From Saprospiraceae bacterium (GTDB taxonomy: Bacteria; Bacteroidota; Bacteroidia; Chitinophagales; Saprospiraceae), in the NCBI GenBank assembly GCA_022448955.1, contig JAKVCU010000056.1, positions 57,006-114,225 on the forward strand: 57,220 nt of DNA. The letters run 5' to 3'. Within the stretch, counting starts at the first letter, position 1. Every line of letters begins with the position of its first letter. A program made the position numbers and the translations under genes. Positions 17,896-27,354 of this stretch are shown in pieces. The notes under the pieces were generated by a model. The model saw nothing but the letters and a program-made list of their open reading frames with translations. It searched no databases and was not told the DNA's origin.

Positions 17896-18536
17896 GGCTC
17901 AATTTTATCGCTATGAGTGGGGCTGGTTCTGGCATCGTGCCTATCCAAATAAATATCTAATAATGCTTTTTGTTCATTTTGCGGAAAAGGATTGTTTTCA
18001 CTATACCATCCTTTTTCATTTCTTTGCCGAAAGGCTTCATAGAGGCTTACAGCACAAGCTACGGAAATATTTAAACTTTCGGCCATTCCCATTTGTGGGA
18101 CAATGAAGTTTCCATCTGCATATTGTAGTGCAATATCAGATAAGCCATCTCTTTCATTACCAAACATCAATGCAATAGAAGTGGTTAAATTTAATTGATA
18201 AATAGATTTGGAGCTTTCGCCTAGATGTGTGCCCCAGATTTTATCATATTTACTTTTAACATGTTGAAAGCAAGCTTCTGCATCAGTATAAAAATGTACA
18301 TCTACCCATTTTCGAGCGCCCCCAGAAGATTTTTTACCCAACTGAATCTTATTTCTATCTAGGCCTTCTTCTGTGAATAGTACAAAAATTTCGTAAATGC
18401 CAACGGCATCGCAAGAACGCAATACGGCACCAATATTATGCTGATCATGCACATTCTCTAGGATTACGGTAAGGTTATGCTGCCTTGCAGCTACGACACG
18501 TTCGAATTTTTGTTTACGTCTTGAATTGATGTGCAA
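17892..18536 (-). CDS. trmH: SpoU/TrmH-family RNA 2'-O-methyltransferase
   Basis: The 214-residue protein has the SPOUT-fold motifs of TrmH: motif 1 in NVHDQHNIGAVLRSCDAVG, motif 2 in ALMFGNERDGLS and motif 3 in MGMAESLNISVACAVSLYEAF. TrmH methylates the 2'-OH of G18 in tRNA; TrmH-like rRNA methyltransferases share the motifs, so the tRNA target is probable, not certain. No ATG exists between 18536 and the first conserved motif; the best start is the TTG at 18536, giving MHINSRRKQKFERV. That TTG lies inside a TAnnTTTG promoter-like motif, an unusual arrangement. The gene is coupled to the hydrolase downstream. Confidence 0.9.
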   Translation of the reverse strand: MHINSRRKQKFERVVAARQHNLTVILENVHDQHNIGAVLRSCDAVGIYEIFVLFTEEGLDRNKIQLGKKSSGGARKWVDVHFYTDAEACFQHVKSKYDKIWGTHLGESSKSIYQLNLTTSIALMFGNERDGLSDIALQYADGNFIVPQMGMAESLNISVACAVSLYEAFRQRNEKGWYSENNPFPQNEQKALLDIYLDRHDARTSPTHSDKIEP

Positions 18537-18541
18537 AGGTA
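18534..18541 (-). promoter_or_regulatory. -7-like motif overlapping the apparent trmH start
   Basis: The minus strand reads TACCTTTG, an exact TAnnTTTG match. Its last three bases are the TTG that is the only plausible start codon of the methyltransferase gene. Either the motif is chance, or translation starts at a rarer codon a few bases further on. Confidence 0.3.
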
Positions 18542-18553
18542 GGGATAGTTGAT

Positions 18554-18628
18554 AGTTGTTGGTTAATAGTGGATAGTTGATAGTTGCCGGCTGTTGGTTC
18601 CCTAGTTATTTACTAATAACCAACAACT
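18554..18628. repeat. Intergenic inverted repeat made of GTTGxTAGTTG/CAACAAC-type short repeats
   Basis: AGTTGTTGGTTAATAGT (18554-18570) pairs with ACTAATAACCAACAACT (18612-18628) with one mismatch in 17, around a 41-base loop. The stretch 18545-18645 is built almost wholly from short GATAGTTG / GTTGTTGG units and their complements (CAACAACTGACAACCAACAACC). It separates the lipoprotein gene end from the trmH start, and could act as a terminator or be an expanding simple repeat. Confidence 0.6.
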
Positions 18629-18644
18629 GACAACCAACAACCGA

Positions 18645-20123
18645 TCAATTTTGTAATTTGAATTGATAGTCGCTAAATTTAAGTATGTTGATATACTTAT
18701 TTTCGAAGCGGTCAACTGGTCTATTTTCTTGTCCTGTTGTACCTGGCTGAACTACTTTTTCGAAATTGAACTTGGTATGAAGGTATCTTTTATCTTCCAT
18801 ATCCAAGGAGTATTGAAACTTTGTACCATACTTCTGAAGCATACGGCCACCGAAGAGCATAACATCATAGCCTAGATAGGCATCGATCGTTGGTATGGCT
18901 CCGTAGCGGTCATAGAAACGACGTTTGAAAAACTGAATATCGTTAGCATAATTGTCAATATGACTATCACTGCTTACATGTACATTCAGTTTTTCAAAAT
19001 AATCGTAATCGATCTTTTCGTATTGCATCCATTGCGGCATGCCATAGACAACGATATAGCTGGAGGCATCACGGCTTACATCTAACTTTCTTAGGAAAGA
19101 GTAAATGAAGGTTTCATTGGACCAAGAAGGAAGAATGAATACGCTAGTATCTCTTAGTTCCAAAAATGGCAGTAAGTCCATTTCAGCCAAATCCACGCTT
19201 TGAGTAGAAATTCGAAATTCTTCGAATGGTTCTACGTCGATGCCTTCCTTTAACTTTAAAGCATCCTGAAAATACTTTAGTCTAGCCAGCTCTTCAGGTT
19301 TTTCTCGGCAAACGAGTACAATTTGATCAGAGCGATACTTTTCTAAAGCATGTTTGGTAATAGCTTCACAGTGAGACTCTAAAGTAGGACTCAGCTGCAG
19401 GTAGAATGGATTAGCGGAAGAGAGGTTAGCGGAAGCAGAATAAGGCGAAATAAAAGTGATGTTCTCTTTTTTGGCATAGTCTGCTACCTTTTGGACATTT
19501 TGTCTACGATAAGGGCCCACAATCAAATGAGAGTTGGGGAGATCAGGATCGGTGCGCAACAGATCCCGAACCGTATTTTCTGAAGCTTTGCTATCATAAA
19601 CATTAACATTTAGACGCACTCCTTCATCTCCTAATTCATCTAATGCCATTCGAGCGCCAGCATAAAAGTTAAGGGCATATCTACTATCCGGATAAATATC
19701 TACAGAAGTATCATCGAATCGGTGTGATAAGAATGGTAGAACGATAGAAAGGTTGTAAGACGTCAAAATTTCTGAACCATAGTTATCGATTCGAATAACC
19801 TCATTAGTGTTATTATTGTCGACGAAGCCATCTGAAGCAGATGTGATTGGTGGATAAGAATCACTTGGGAGGTCTTTCCAAATGATAGTATCCATTTTTT
19901 CAGTAGGCGTTTCTTCAACGATTACATAAGTTCCTGTTTCGGGATCAAATACCTTTCTGCCTTGAATCGGGTCAAGCTCTTCTTTCTTTTTTTTCTTACC
20001 ATTATCGACCTTACTAGCCGGTTGAAATAGGGTACAACTTGCCAAGGAGAAACAAATACAAAAGAAAAAAAGAAAGGATTTACTCCCATTCAATCGTTGC
20101 AGGAGGCTTTGTGCTAATGTCAT
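18645..20123 (-). CDS. Lipoprotein with type 1 periplasmic-binding (leucine/branched-chain amino-acid receptor-like) fold
   Basis: This 492-residue protein has a lipoprotein signal, hydrophobic from about 17 and ending in the lipobox LASC (C30). After a low-complexity lysine-rich linker (KKKKKEE) the body from about 125 onward reads like a type 1 periplasmic-binding protein: [71 protein letters not shown], and [16 protein letters not shown]. No transporter genes adjoin it, so it may be a cell-envelope protein like LpoA rather than an ABC solute receptor. It overlaps the end of guaA by 44 bases if started at 20123; a TTG at 20093 is an alternative that shortens the overlap and still keeps the signal. 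Confidence 0.75.
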   Translation of the reverse strand: MTLAQSLLQRLNGSKSFLFFFCICFSLASCTLFQPASKVDNGKKKKKEELDPIQGRKVFDPETGTYVIVEETPTEKMDTIIWKDLPSDSYPPITSASDGFVDNNNTNEVIRIDNYGSEILTSYNLSIVLPFLSHRFDDTSVDIYPDSRYALNFYAGARMALDELGDEGVRLNVNVYDSKASENTVRDLLRTDPDLPNSHLIVGPYRRQNVQKVADYAKKENITFISPYSASANLSSANPFYLQLSPTLESHCEAITKHALEKYRSDQIVLVCREKPEELARLKYFQDALKLKEGIDVEPFEEFRISTQSVDLAEMDLLPFLELRDTSVFILPSWSNETFIYSFLRKLDVSRDASSYIVVYGMPQWMQYEKIDYDYFEKLNVHVSSDSHIDNYANDIQFFKRRFYDRYGAIPTIDAYLGYDVMLFGGRMLQKYGTKFQYSLDMEDKRYLHTKFNFEKVVQPGTTGQENRPVDRFENKYINILKFSDYQFKLQN

Positions 20124-21621
20124 AAACTACTCGGTTTATACCTTTTACATTATTGATTATTTCACTGGAAACGGTTGCTAGAAACTCATGAGGAAGCTTA
20201 CTCCACTCTGCTGTCATCCCATCGGTTGAGTTAACAGCTCGCAAGGCAACTGTTTTTTCATATGTTCTTTCATCACCCATTACGCCAACAGATTGAACAG
20301 GTAAAAGTACGGCTCCCGCTTGCCAGATCTTATCGTAAAGATCGAATTTTTTTAGATTATTTATAAAGATTGCGTCTGCTTCTTGTAAGAGGGCCACTTT
20401 TTCTGGTGTGATATCTCCCAAAATTCGGATACCCAAACCAGGGCCTGGGAATGGATGACGGCTCAGAATATTGTTTGGAACTTGCAGTTCAGCACCAACT
20501 TTTCGCACTTCATCTTTGAAGAGCATTCTTAATGGTTCAACTATTTTCAGTTTTAGCTTTTCTGGTAATCCACCCACGTTATGGTGTGATTTAATGGTTA
20601 CAGAAGGTCCATGAACACTTACGGATTCTATTACATCAGGATAGATCGTTCCTTGGCCCAACCATTTGATATCTGGATATTTATTAGATTCTTCTTCAAA
20701 GACTTCGATAAATACACGGCCAATTATTTTTCTTTTCTTTTCTGGATCAGAGGCCCCTTTTAATTCTTCCCAGAATCGTTGTTTGGCGTCAATTCCAATA
20801 ACATTTAATCCCAAACCTTTGTAAGAATCGAGAACTTCTTCGAATTCATCTTTTCGAAGTAGACCATTATCTACAAAGAAGCATAATAGTTGATCGCCAA
20901 TAGCACGATGCAATAGGGTAGCGGCTACCGTAGAATCTACACCACCAGAAAGGCCCATTAATACGTGATCATCGCCAATTTTTTCTTTCAGTTCTTGAAC
21001 GGTACTTTCTGCAAATGATGCTGGGGTCCATTCACCTTTACATCCAGCGATATCCACTAGGAAATTTTTAAGTAATGTTTTTCCGTCTAAGCTATGTGCG
21101 ACCTCTGGATGGAATTGAATACCGTAAACTGGTTTTGCGAAAGCGCCTTCTTTTGCTTTGAAAGCAGCTACATCTACATGATCTGTTCCTGCTAATAATT
21201 CGAAGGTTTCTGGAATTTGCATGATGGTATCACCATGAGACATCCAAACTTGAGAATGATCTGCCATACCTGAGATGAATGGATCTTCCTTGAAGATTTT
21301 TGTCAGATTGGCTTTTCCGTATTCTCTTTTTTCAGAAGATTTTACTTCTCCGCCATAAGCATTAGCGATATATTGAGCACCATAACAAACCCCTAGGACC
21401 GGACGGTGGCCAATAATCTTTTCTAAAGCTACTTGAGGTGCTTTTTCTTGTAAAACGGAGAAAGGACTTCCAGAAAGGATAACTGCCTTGATGGAGGCAT
21501 CTAGCTCAGGAATTTTATTAAAAGGAACAATTTCGCTATAGATATTCAGCTCACGAACTCTTCTAGCTATGAGTTGTGTGTATTGAGATCCAAAATCCAG
21601 AATTAAAATCTTTTCGCTCAT
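20080..21621 (-). CDS. guaA: GMP synthase (glutamine-hydrolysing)
   Basis: The 513-residue protein is a full-length two-domain GuaA, which makes GMP from XMP, ATP and glutamine. The class I amidotransferase domain (1-195) has the nucleophile C79 in GVCYGAQY and His/Glu in [11 protein letters not shown]. The ATP pyrophosphatase domain has the PP-loop [11 protein letters not shown] at about 222. The C-terminal dimerisation domain includes [15 protein letters not shown] and ends [13 protein letters not shown], the usual GuaA end. A TAnnTTTG motif lies 30 bases upstream of its start. The downstream lipoprotein gene starts inside guaA, so the two are likely cotranscribed. Confidence 0.98.
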   Translation of the reverse strand: MSEKILILDFGSQYTQLIARRVRELNIYSEIVPFNKIPELDASIKAVILSGSPFSVLQEKAPQVALEKIIGHRPVLGVCYGAQYIANAYGGEVKSSEKREYGKANLTKIFKEDPFISGMADHSQVWMSHGDTIMQIPETFELLAGTDHVDVAAFKAKEGAFAKPVYGIQFHPEVAHSLDGKTLLKNFLVDIAGCKGEWTPASFAESTVQELKEKIGDDHVLMGLSGGVDSTVAATLLHRAIGDQLLCFFVDNGLLRKDEFEEVLDSYKGLGLNVIGIDAKQRFWEELKGASDPEKKRKIIGRVFIEVFEEESNKYPDIKWLGQGTIYPDVIESVSVHGPSVTIKSHHNVGGLPEKLKLKIVEPLRMLFKDEVRKVGAELQVPNNILSRHPFPGPGLGIRILGDITPEKVALLQEADAIFINNLKKFDLYDKIWQAGAVLLPVQSVGVMGDERTYEKTVALRAVNSTDGMTAEWSKLPHEFLATVSSEIINNVKGINRVVYDISTKPPATIEWE

Positions 21622-21651
21622 TGGTAATTATTCGTACTAATTTGAAAAGCG

Positions 21652-21659
21652 CAAAGGTA
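21652..21659 (-). promoter_or_regulatory. -7 promoter element for guaA
   Basis: The minus strand reads TACCTTTG, an exact TAnnTTTG match, 30 bases upstream of the guaA ATG. It implies a short leader of about 25 bases. Confidence 0.55.
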
Positions 21660-21664
21660 CAGAA

Positions 21665-23092
21665 TTATTTTTCCAGATAAAGGTCAAATTCGATTCTGCG
21701 ATTTTTTTCTCTTCCTGCAGCATATCTATTGTCCGCGATAGGGTTAGATTCGCCAAATCCATCATGGCTAATTCTGTTGCGTGTTACACCCTTGGCTATG
21801 AGGTATTCGAAGCATGCTGCAGCTCTCTGTTTAGATAATTTTAGATTTTCTGTTTTACTGCCGATACTATCTGTGAAACCCTTGATAGTAACTTTATACT
21901 CTGAATATTTGAATAATAATTCAGCAATTTGATCCAGTAAACTTTTAGATTGGTTGGTGAGCATACTGTATCCTGTTTTGAATTTTATTTTCTCTGCAGC
22001 CTTTTTCAAAAATGATTTATCATCCATAGTGATAAAAGGACATCCGTTTCTATCCATTGGCCCAGCAGTATCAGGACAAGGGTCCTTTTCATCTTCTACG
22101 CCATCTTGGTCTCTATCTGGACAACCATAAGCCATAGTACTTCCGGCCAGATTGGGGCATCGATCATCTTGATCAATGACGCCATCGCCATCTCTATCAG
22201 GGCAGCCATTGATAGTACCGATATGGAATGGGCATCGATCTTTATCATCTTCAAAACCATCACCATCTGAATCTTTTATTGGGCAGCCATCATTGCTAAT
22301 AGAGCCTGCTATATTAGGACATTGATCGAAACGATCTTGTAAACCATCACCATCTCTATCCGGGCATCCTCTGAATTGATACAAACCTGCTACTTTAGGG
22401 CAGCCATCGTCCTTATCAGGTACGCCATCACTATCTTGGTCTGGGCATCCTCTTACTTCATATACTCCCACAGTCAGAGGGCATTCATCCTCTACATCTG
22501 GGATGCCGTCTTTATCGGTATCTACGGTCATTGGATCAATAGGTATACCTGTACCAATAGCCACAAATACACCTGCACTAAGCACAATGTGGTGGCGAAG
22601 TGGATCTTCTAGGGAATAACGATATTCGCCTTTGGCACTAAGGTAAGCATGTTTGCGAAAGCGGAAGTTAAGAGAAATGCCTGTTGGGACATAATAGTTA
22701 TAGCTTTCCCAGTTTTCGATAGATCCGCCAAAGCCGGCAAAGAGAGTGGGATAAATAAACCCTTTTTCTCTGAAATATTTGAATTGAAAAACAAGATCAG
22801 TTTCTAGGACTGTTCCCTCTAATACTTTTAGGCCAGATTCCTCAACCGGGAGAAGTGGACGTGCATATTTTATAGGAAGAGATACATTCATGAAGCGATT
22901 GAGATGCCGAGTGTATTCTAATTCGACACCCCCATAAAAATCATTTTCACTAAATTGGTCATTTAGTGGAAACTGATAATTCGATTGGATAAATCTTGCG
23001 GCTACCCCATTTTTTGCACCTCTATACTGCGCATGCAAAGGAGACTGCACGAGCAAGATAAAAATGAATAAAAGGTATTTAAGCAGTTTCAT
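21665..23092 (-). CDS. OmpA-family protein with six thrombospondin type 3 repeats
   Basis: A 475-residue outer-membrane protein. It has a signal peptide (1-22, ending LHAQ), an N-terminal domain of about 23-185 with barrel-like strands, and six calcium-binding-type thrombospondin 3 repeats at about 191-352, each of the form D-x-D-x-D-G-x-x-D-x-x-D-x-C-P. The C-terminal OmpA peptidoglycan-binding domain at about 360-475 contains VTIKGFTDSIGS and LSKQRAAACFEYLIAKGV, ending REKNRRIEFDLYLEK. It should link the outer membrane to the cell wall. It has its own intergenic upstream region; guaA downstream has its own promoter motif. Confidence 0.93.
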   Translation of the reverse strand: MKLLKYLLFIFILLVQSPLHAQYRGAKNGVAARFIQSNYQFPLNDQFSENDFYGGVELEYTRHLNRFMNVSLPIKYARPLLPVEESGLKVLEGTVLETDLVFQFKYFREKGFIYPTLFAGFGGSIENWESYNYYVPTGISLNFRFRKHAYLSAKGEYRYSLEDPLRHHIVLSAGVFVAIGTGIPIDPMTVDTDKDGIPDVEDECPLTVGVYEVRGCPDQDSDGVPDKDDGCPKVAGLYQFRGCPDRDGDGLQDRFDQCPNIAGSISNDGCPIKDSDGDGFEDDKDRCPFHIGTINGCPDRDGDGVIDQDDRCPNLAGSTMAYGCPDRDQDGVEDEKDPCPDTAGPMDRNGCPFITMDDKSFLKKAAEKIKFKTGYSMLTNQSKSLLDQIAELLFKYSEYKVTIKGFTDSIGSKTENLKLSKQRAAACFEYLIAKGVTRNRISHDGFGESNPIADNRYAAGREKNRRIEFDLYLEK

Positions 23093-23335
23093 GTATGTAT
23101 ATAAGGTTGTGACAGAATATTTGGCAGAAGCTAAATATTCATACGCTTTTAAATTCGCATTCTAAAAATAACACGATAGTTGCTTTTTCTATAATCGAAA
23201 AAGGTAAAAAAGTGTAGATAGGGACTTATTAGTTATAATTTAACGATTTATTGTATGCTCAATGCATTCAGTATTGTGCATCAATAAAGTTTAAAAGGGA
23301 GGTAATACAACGCGATTGCTTCAATATAGCAATTT

Positions 23336-24271
23336 TTACTCTAAAAGTCCACGTCCTTCTTTATTAATTTTCCCTTCTTTATTTAATTTTTTCATCAACC
23401 GATCGAGAATTCCGTTGATAAAATCTTTGCTTTTGTCTGTACTGTAAAGTTTGGAGATTTCGACAAATTCATTTAAAGTTACTTTTGTAGGGATGGTAGG
23501 GAAGGATATGAGTTCGCATAAAGCCATTTTTAATAAAATCATATCAATAACGGCTACTCGGTCTGCGTCCCAGTTTTTGAGCGAAGGTTCGATAATACCT
23601 AATAGTTCTTCATCTTGTTGGATTACTTTATCAAAAAGGGATTCCCCGAACTCTTCTATCGTTTCTGAGGTTGGCCGATAGCTCTCGAAGAAATTATCTT
23701 GAGAGGGAAGAACTTTTATGGTCTTTTTCATAGCCCCTACTACTAATGACTTGTCATCTACCCAGAATGGGTAATGATCTTCCATTAGATCTGTGAAGGT
23801 TTCGTGAGATGTACAACACTTGAAAAGTGCTAAAAGTATGGTTTTATGATCTTGATGAGAACTTTCCTCTTGGCCTAAATACTGAATGTAATCATCTGTC
23901 TTTGAAAATTCAGAATAAATAGATCGAGTAGTATCAAAGTCAAAGCCTTCTTCAAATTGATGTTTTTTGAACAGCATTTGAATATCATAACTCTTGGCAA
24001 TGGATTGGATTAGATCGTTGTGGAATAGTTTTGGTGTGAAGGAAAGATCTTTCGCTGTGGGACGAAGTTTACCCTTTTTGATTTCTGCATCTTTCACGGC
24101 ATATTCCGTCACTTTCGTAAAAACAAACATGGCGAATAGGTATAGTTCAAAGGATTTTTGAACATTATACTGGTAACGCACCTTAGCATCTCTATTGCTC
24201 AGCTTAGGATCTCTATTCATAGAATAAAGTAATTGCATAACCTTAATGCGTACGTTTCTTCTACTCAACAT
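23336..24271 (-). CDS. nusB: Transcription antitermination factor NusB (long Bacteroidota form)
   Basis: The protein starts MLSRRNVRIKVMQLLYSM, the typical opening of Bacteroidota NusB, and has 311 residues, about twice the E. coli length, because of a middle/N-terminal extension. The NusB core is at about 185-300: DKVIQQDEELLGIIEPSLKNWDADRVAVIDMILLKMALCELISFPTIPTKVTLNEFVEISKLYSTDKSKDFINGILD. NusB with NusE/S10 binds boxA RNA during rRNA transcription. The gene stands alone, separated from the upstream DoxX-like gene by a strong terminator. Confidence 0.93.
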   Translation of the reverse strand: MLSRRNVRIKVMQLLYSMNRDPKLSNRDAKVRYQYNVQKSFELYLFAMFVFTKVTEYAVKDAEIKKGKLRPTAKDLSFTPKLFHNDLIQSIAKSYDIQMLFKKHQFEEGFDFDTTRSIYSEFSKTDDYIQYLGQEESSHQDHKTILLALFKCCTSHETFTDLMEDHYPFWVDDKSLVVGAMKKTIKVLPSQDNFFESYRPTSETIEEFGESLFDKVIQQDEELLGIIEPSLKNWDADRVAVIDMILLKMALCELISFPTIPTKVTLNEFVEISKLYSTDKSKDFINGILDRLMKKLNKEGKINKEGRGLLE

Positions 24272-24356
24272 GATTTCAAAGCACTTTTGTTTCTTGTTTG
24301 AAGTTATTCTTCTAAACTAATAATATGCAAAGAAAAGGTAATTTTTAGGAAAAGAA

Positions 24357-24392
24357 AAAAATAAGCCGTACAAACTTGTACAGCTTATTTTT
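24357..24392 (-). terminator. Bidirectional-type intrinsic terminator after the DUF1599/DoxX operon
   Basis: On the minus strand a stem reads AAAATAAGC-t-GTACA / TGTAC-g-GCTTATTTT with a 4-base loop and one internal mismatch (arms 24357-24372 and 24377-24392), followed by a T-rich run. It begins about 20 bases after the DoxX-like stop codon. The A/T flanks on both sides allow function in either direction. Confidence 0.8.
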
Positions 24393-24413
24393 GAGGGGGA
24401 CTCAAAATCGAAC

Positions 24414-25892
24414 TTACTTGATGTAAGTGGATTTAATTTCTTGATAACTAGGAAGTTTTTTATAATGCCATTTTTGGATAATCTTACCTTCTTTCATCAG
24501 GATGACACCAGGGTTCGATCGAATAATCGTTTTCAGAAGAATATCATCTGCTTGATAAATTTCAGCCTCATAAGCACTAGCCTCCTTGAATGAAGAAAGC
24601 TTTTCCGGATTGGCATAGCTTGTTATAGCTAAAGATTGGATATTATCTTTTTGGGCTTCTTCTAGCATTGGAAGAACTATCTCCTTCCAAGGAGTAAGGT
24701 ATTTTTCATCCCATTTATAAACGGTCGTTTCTATTTGGCGTTTTTTCACATCTTGAAGCCTTTGCTGAATATTTAAGCTATCGCCAATCAAAATAGAGTC
24801 CTGAACAAAAACAGAGTCATAAACAATGGCTAATCCCTTAGTTTCTTCTGCCTTTAATTTGTAGGCGACCAGCCAGAAAGTATAATTGGGATCGGATAAT
24901 ATCTCTTCGGTTAGGCCTTCACCCTCAGAATTAGAGACTTCAAATTCACTAATTTTAGTGGAAGGAATGACGGGCTCGGTTTTAATTTGTTCTGATTCCC
25001 ATTCGGAGGATGGATATTCTTGATATTTCTTTAAGTATTCATCATATGGGAATTCTACCACTTCACCCGTAGACTTATTTTCTAATTTGTAGGCAATAAT
25101 ATCGACATTAGCAGCAGCTTCCTCCTCTGCTGCTTTCGTGGCTGCAATATCTATTGTATTTTTGAATGGGCGGAAATCAGTATGTGGTAAATCCCACACA
25201 TAATTGCTGTAGCAGTAGAAAAGAAGACCTAAAGTTGTTGCTGCAGCAATAGCAAAGCGCCCAGCACCGTTGAATAGCTGGTGCATATCCTTCCATTTGA
25301 ACAAGAAAGTAATAGCAGGGATCAATAATATAAGATCTTTGAAGAAGGATATTCTTGGTTCTAACTTCAAGAAATCCCCAAAACAACCACAATCAGTTAC
25401 CTTCATATTGGTCGATACATATTCTCCCCATTTGCCAAACTGGAAAAAGTTGACACCTTCTGGCACATAGCCTGTAAGGTAGGTAAAGCCAGTTAGGAAA
25501 GTAAAGAAAGCAACAATTAAGAAGAAAGTCCAAGCCGTAAAGCTTCGCCACATACCAACAAGTAACATGACGCCTAGTACAATTTCTAGTACTATCATAA
25601 AAACGGAGAAGCTAGCTGAATATTCTGAAAGTTGAGGAAACAAAGGTGCTAAGAAAGAGAACCAAGTATCTTGAAAAGTAGATTCAAATTCTGCAAAATA
25701 TTGCTCCATCTTATAGGCCGTTCCTAGCGGATCAATGGCTTTTACCCAGCCAGAAAAGATAAAGAGTGCACCTGTGAAGTTTTGCAAATAACTGATGAAG
25801 TAGTTTTCTACACGATCAAATGCAAATTTGCCAACAAGCGTTAGGATGAGCGCTGCAATCGCAACCCCTATTGTAAGCGTAGTCAGTGTCAT
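24414..25892 (-). CDS. DoxX/MauE-like membrane protein with C-terminal thioredoxin-like extension (BT_3928-type)
   Basis: The 492-residue protein begins with several membrane helices over about residues 1-235, including LQNFTGALFIFSGWVKAIDP and GEYVSTNMKVTDCGCFGDFLKLEPR. The DCGCFGD motif with two cysteines is typical of the MauE/DoxX redox-associated membrane family. The C-terminal half is soluble and ends in a segment (SNPGVILMKEGKIIQKWHYKKLPS) reminiscent of a thioredoxin-like fold, although no CxxC is seen there. A role in electron or thiol transfer across the membrane is inferred. Its start overlaps the stop of the DUF1599 gene by 4 bases, a pairing that recurs in Bacteroidota. Confidence 0.85.
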   Translation of the reverse strand: MTLTTLTIGVAIAALILTLVGKFAFDRVENYFISYLQNFTGALFIFSGWVKAIDPLGTAYKMEQYFAEFESTFQDTWFSFLAPLFPQLSEYSASFSVFMIVLEIVLGVMLLVGMWRSFTAWTFFLIVAFFTFLTGFTYLTGYVPEGVNFFQFGKWGEYVSTNMKVTDCGCFGDFLKLEPRISFFKDLILLIPAITFLFKWKDMHQLFNGAGRFAIAAATTLGLLFYCYSNYVWDLPHTDFRPFKNTIDIAATKAAEEEAAANVDIIAYKLENKSTGEVVEFPYDEYLKKYQEYPSSEWESEQIKTEPVIPSTKISEFEVSNSEGEGLTEEILSDPNYTFWLVAYKLKAEETKGLAIVYDSVFVQDSILIGDSLNIQQRLQDVKKRQIETTVYKWDEKYLTPWKEIVLPMLEEAQKDNIQSLAITSYANPEKLSSFKEASAYEAEIYQADDILLKTIIRSNPGVILMKEGKIIQKWHYKKLPSYQEIKSTYIK

Positions 25893-26443
25893 TTTTTCTG
25901 ATTTTTTTGCTCTTCTAGTTTGATGAGAGAGAAGATAGCATAATTGATAATATCTCGGTAATTGGCATCCACCCCTTCTGAAATGAGCGTTTCACCTTTA
26001 TTATCTTCAATTTGTTTAATACGTAATAATTTCATAAGTATAAGATCCGTCATAGAGCTTAATCTCATTTCTCGCCATACCTCACCATAGTCATGATTTT
26101 TGGAAATCAACAGATCTCTAGTAATATTCACTTGATCCTCATACCACTCAACGGCTACCTTTGGCTCTAGTTCGAGGGGTGCATTGGAATCCATGGTCAA
26201 CTGTATAATCGCAAGAATGCTATAATTTACCAACCCCATATAGTCAGAGGCTATCGAATCTTCGACTTTTTGCTGTCCCTTTTCTTCAATACTACGAATT
26301 CTTTTTGCTTTAATGTAAAGCTGATCCGTAAGCGATGAGGGACGTAAAATTCGCCATGATGTGCCATAATCTTTTGTTTTCTTGATGAAAACAGTAGCAC
26401 ATTCTTTCATGATTTGGTCAAATTGTTTCAGGGTTTTCTCCAC
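25889..26443 (-). CDS. DUF1599-family protein with two internal repeats
   Basis: A 184-residue protein that starts with GTG at 26443 (MEKTLKQFDQIMKECATVF). It contains two halves of the same motif: KKTKDYGTSWRILRPSSLTDQLYIKAKRIRSIEE in the first and SKNHDYGEVWREMRLSSMTDLILMKLLRIKQIED in the second. The D-Y-G-x-x-W-R and E-rich segments are the DUF1599 signature; the helical, acidic pattern resembles MazG-like folds, but the function is not established. It leads the operon with the DoxX-like gene. A perfect -7 motif sits just upstream. Confidence 0.88.
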   Translation of the reverse strand: MEKTLKQFDQIMKECATVFIKKTKDYGTSWRILRPSSLTDQLYIKAKRIRSIEEKGQQKVEDSIASDYMGLVNYSILAIIQLTMDSNAPLELEPKVAVEWYEDQVNITRDLLISKNHDYGEVWREMRLSSMTDLILMKLLRIKQIEDNKGETLISEGVDANYRDIINYAIFSLIKLEEQKNQKK

Positions 26444-26457
26444 TTCTGTTTTTTTAA

Positions 26458-26465
26458 CAAATATA
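26458..26465 (-). promoter_or_regulatory. -7 promoter element for the DUF1599/DoxX operon
   Basis: The minus strand reads TATATTTG, an exact TAnnTTTG match, with 14 bases between its final G and the GTG start. The leader would be under 10 bases. Confidence 0.55.
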
Positions 26466-26678
26466 GAAAGTAAACCGAATATTCCAGATGGGATATCAGA
26501 TTCCTTTTTTGTTTTGATGTTTAAACGAAGGATTTATTCCTCAACCGCAATTTTGCAAATTTGCTTCAGAATATTATTCAATGAAATGTAAAAAATGATT
26601 AATGAGTTGTTAAAGAGCGCCTTGCTTATTCCTTGCTGCCAAGCTCTTATTAATTAGCAAGAAGGAACAACTAATTTC

Positions 26679-26686
26679 TATATTTG
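26679..26686 (+). promoter_or_regulatory. -7 promoter element for the yigZ-like gene
   Basis: TATATTTG matches TAnnTTTG exactly, and its last G is only four bases from the ATG at 26691. The transcript is predicted to be leaderless. Confidence 0.55.
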
Positions 26687-26690
26687 TGCC

Positions 26691-27344
26691 ATGAAGGATA
26701 CTTATAAAACCATAGAAGAAGATAGTTTAGGTGAGTTTAAAGATAAAGGCAGTAAATTTTTTGCCTACGCTTTTCCTGTTTACAAGGAAGAAGAATGGCA
26801 AGGCCATCTGGAGGATGTTAAAAAAGAGCATTTTAAAGCAAGGCATCATTGTTATGCTTATCGCCTTGGCTTAGATAAAAATAATTTTCGTGCTAACGAT
26901 GATGGGGAACCAAGCGGTACCGCAGGCAGACCCATACTAGGGCAAATCGATAGTTTTGGCCTGACCAATGTGTTTATCGTAGTGGTACGCTATTTTGGTG
27001 GTACCAAACTTGGTGCATCTGGCTTGATTAATGCTTATAAAACAAGTGCGCAAGAAGCTTTGAAAAACGCAAAGGTGATCGAGAAGTTGGTGGAAGATAT
27101 TTATCAAATTCGATTTGATTATGCTTTGATGAGTGATGTGATGAACACAGTGAAGAAATTAGCCTTAGATGTTTTAAAGCAGGATTTTGGCAATGAGGGA
27201 ATCATGCAATTTGCCTTAAGGCAGAGCGAAGTAAAAGAGAAGTTACGTCACTTAAGAGCAGGTGTGGCTAAGGTAAGAATAGAAGAAATCGATGCGATAG
27301 AAGAGATTGAAGGTTTTGAATTATCATTTTTGTATACTCGATAA
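26691..27344 (+). CDS. YigZ/IMPACT-family protein
   Basis: The 217-residue protein has the UPF0029/IMPACT N-terminal domain with the conserved segments KEHFKARHHCYAYRLG and ANDDGEPSGTAGRPILGQ, then VVVRYFGGTKLGASGLINAYKTSA, followed by a shorter C-terminal RNA-binding-like domain. E. coli YigZ and eukaryotic IMPACT are linked to translation and Gcn2 control, but the molecular function in bacteria is unclear. It is followed 10 bases later by the glutaminase gene on the same strand, likely one transcript. Confidence 0.92.
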   Translation: MKDTYKTIEEDSLGEFKDKGSKFFAYAFPVYKEEEWQGHLEDVKKEHFKARHHCYAYRLGLDKNNFRANDDGEPSGTAGRPILGQIDSFGLTNVFIVVVRYFGGTKLGASGLINAYKTSAQEALKNAKVIEKLVEDIYQIRFDYALMSDVMNTVKKLALDVLKQDFGNEGIMQFALRQSEVKEKLRHLRAGVAKVRIEEIDAIEEIEGFELSFLYTR

Positions 27345-27354
27345 TTAATATCTA

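Noticed and set aside
24394-24412. Sequence reading GTTCGATTTTGAGTCCCCC on the minus strand, like a tRNA T-arm and 3' end
   Set aside because: No matching 5' half, anticodon arm or closing stem exists; the upstream sequence is coding. It is only a chance resemblance.
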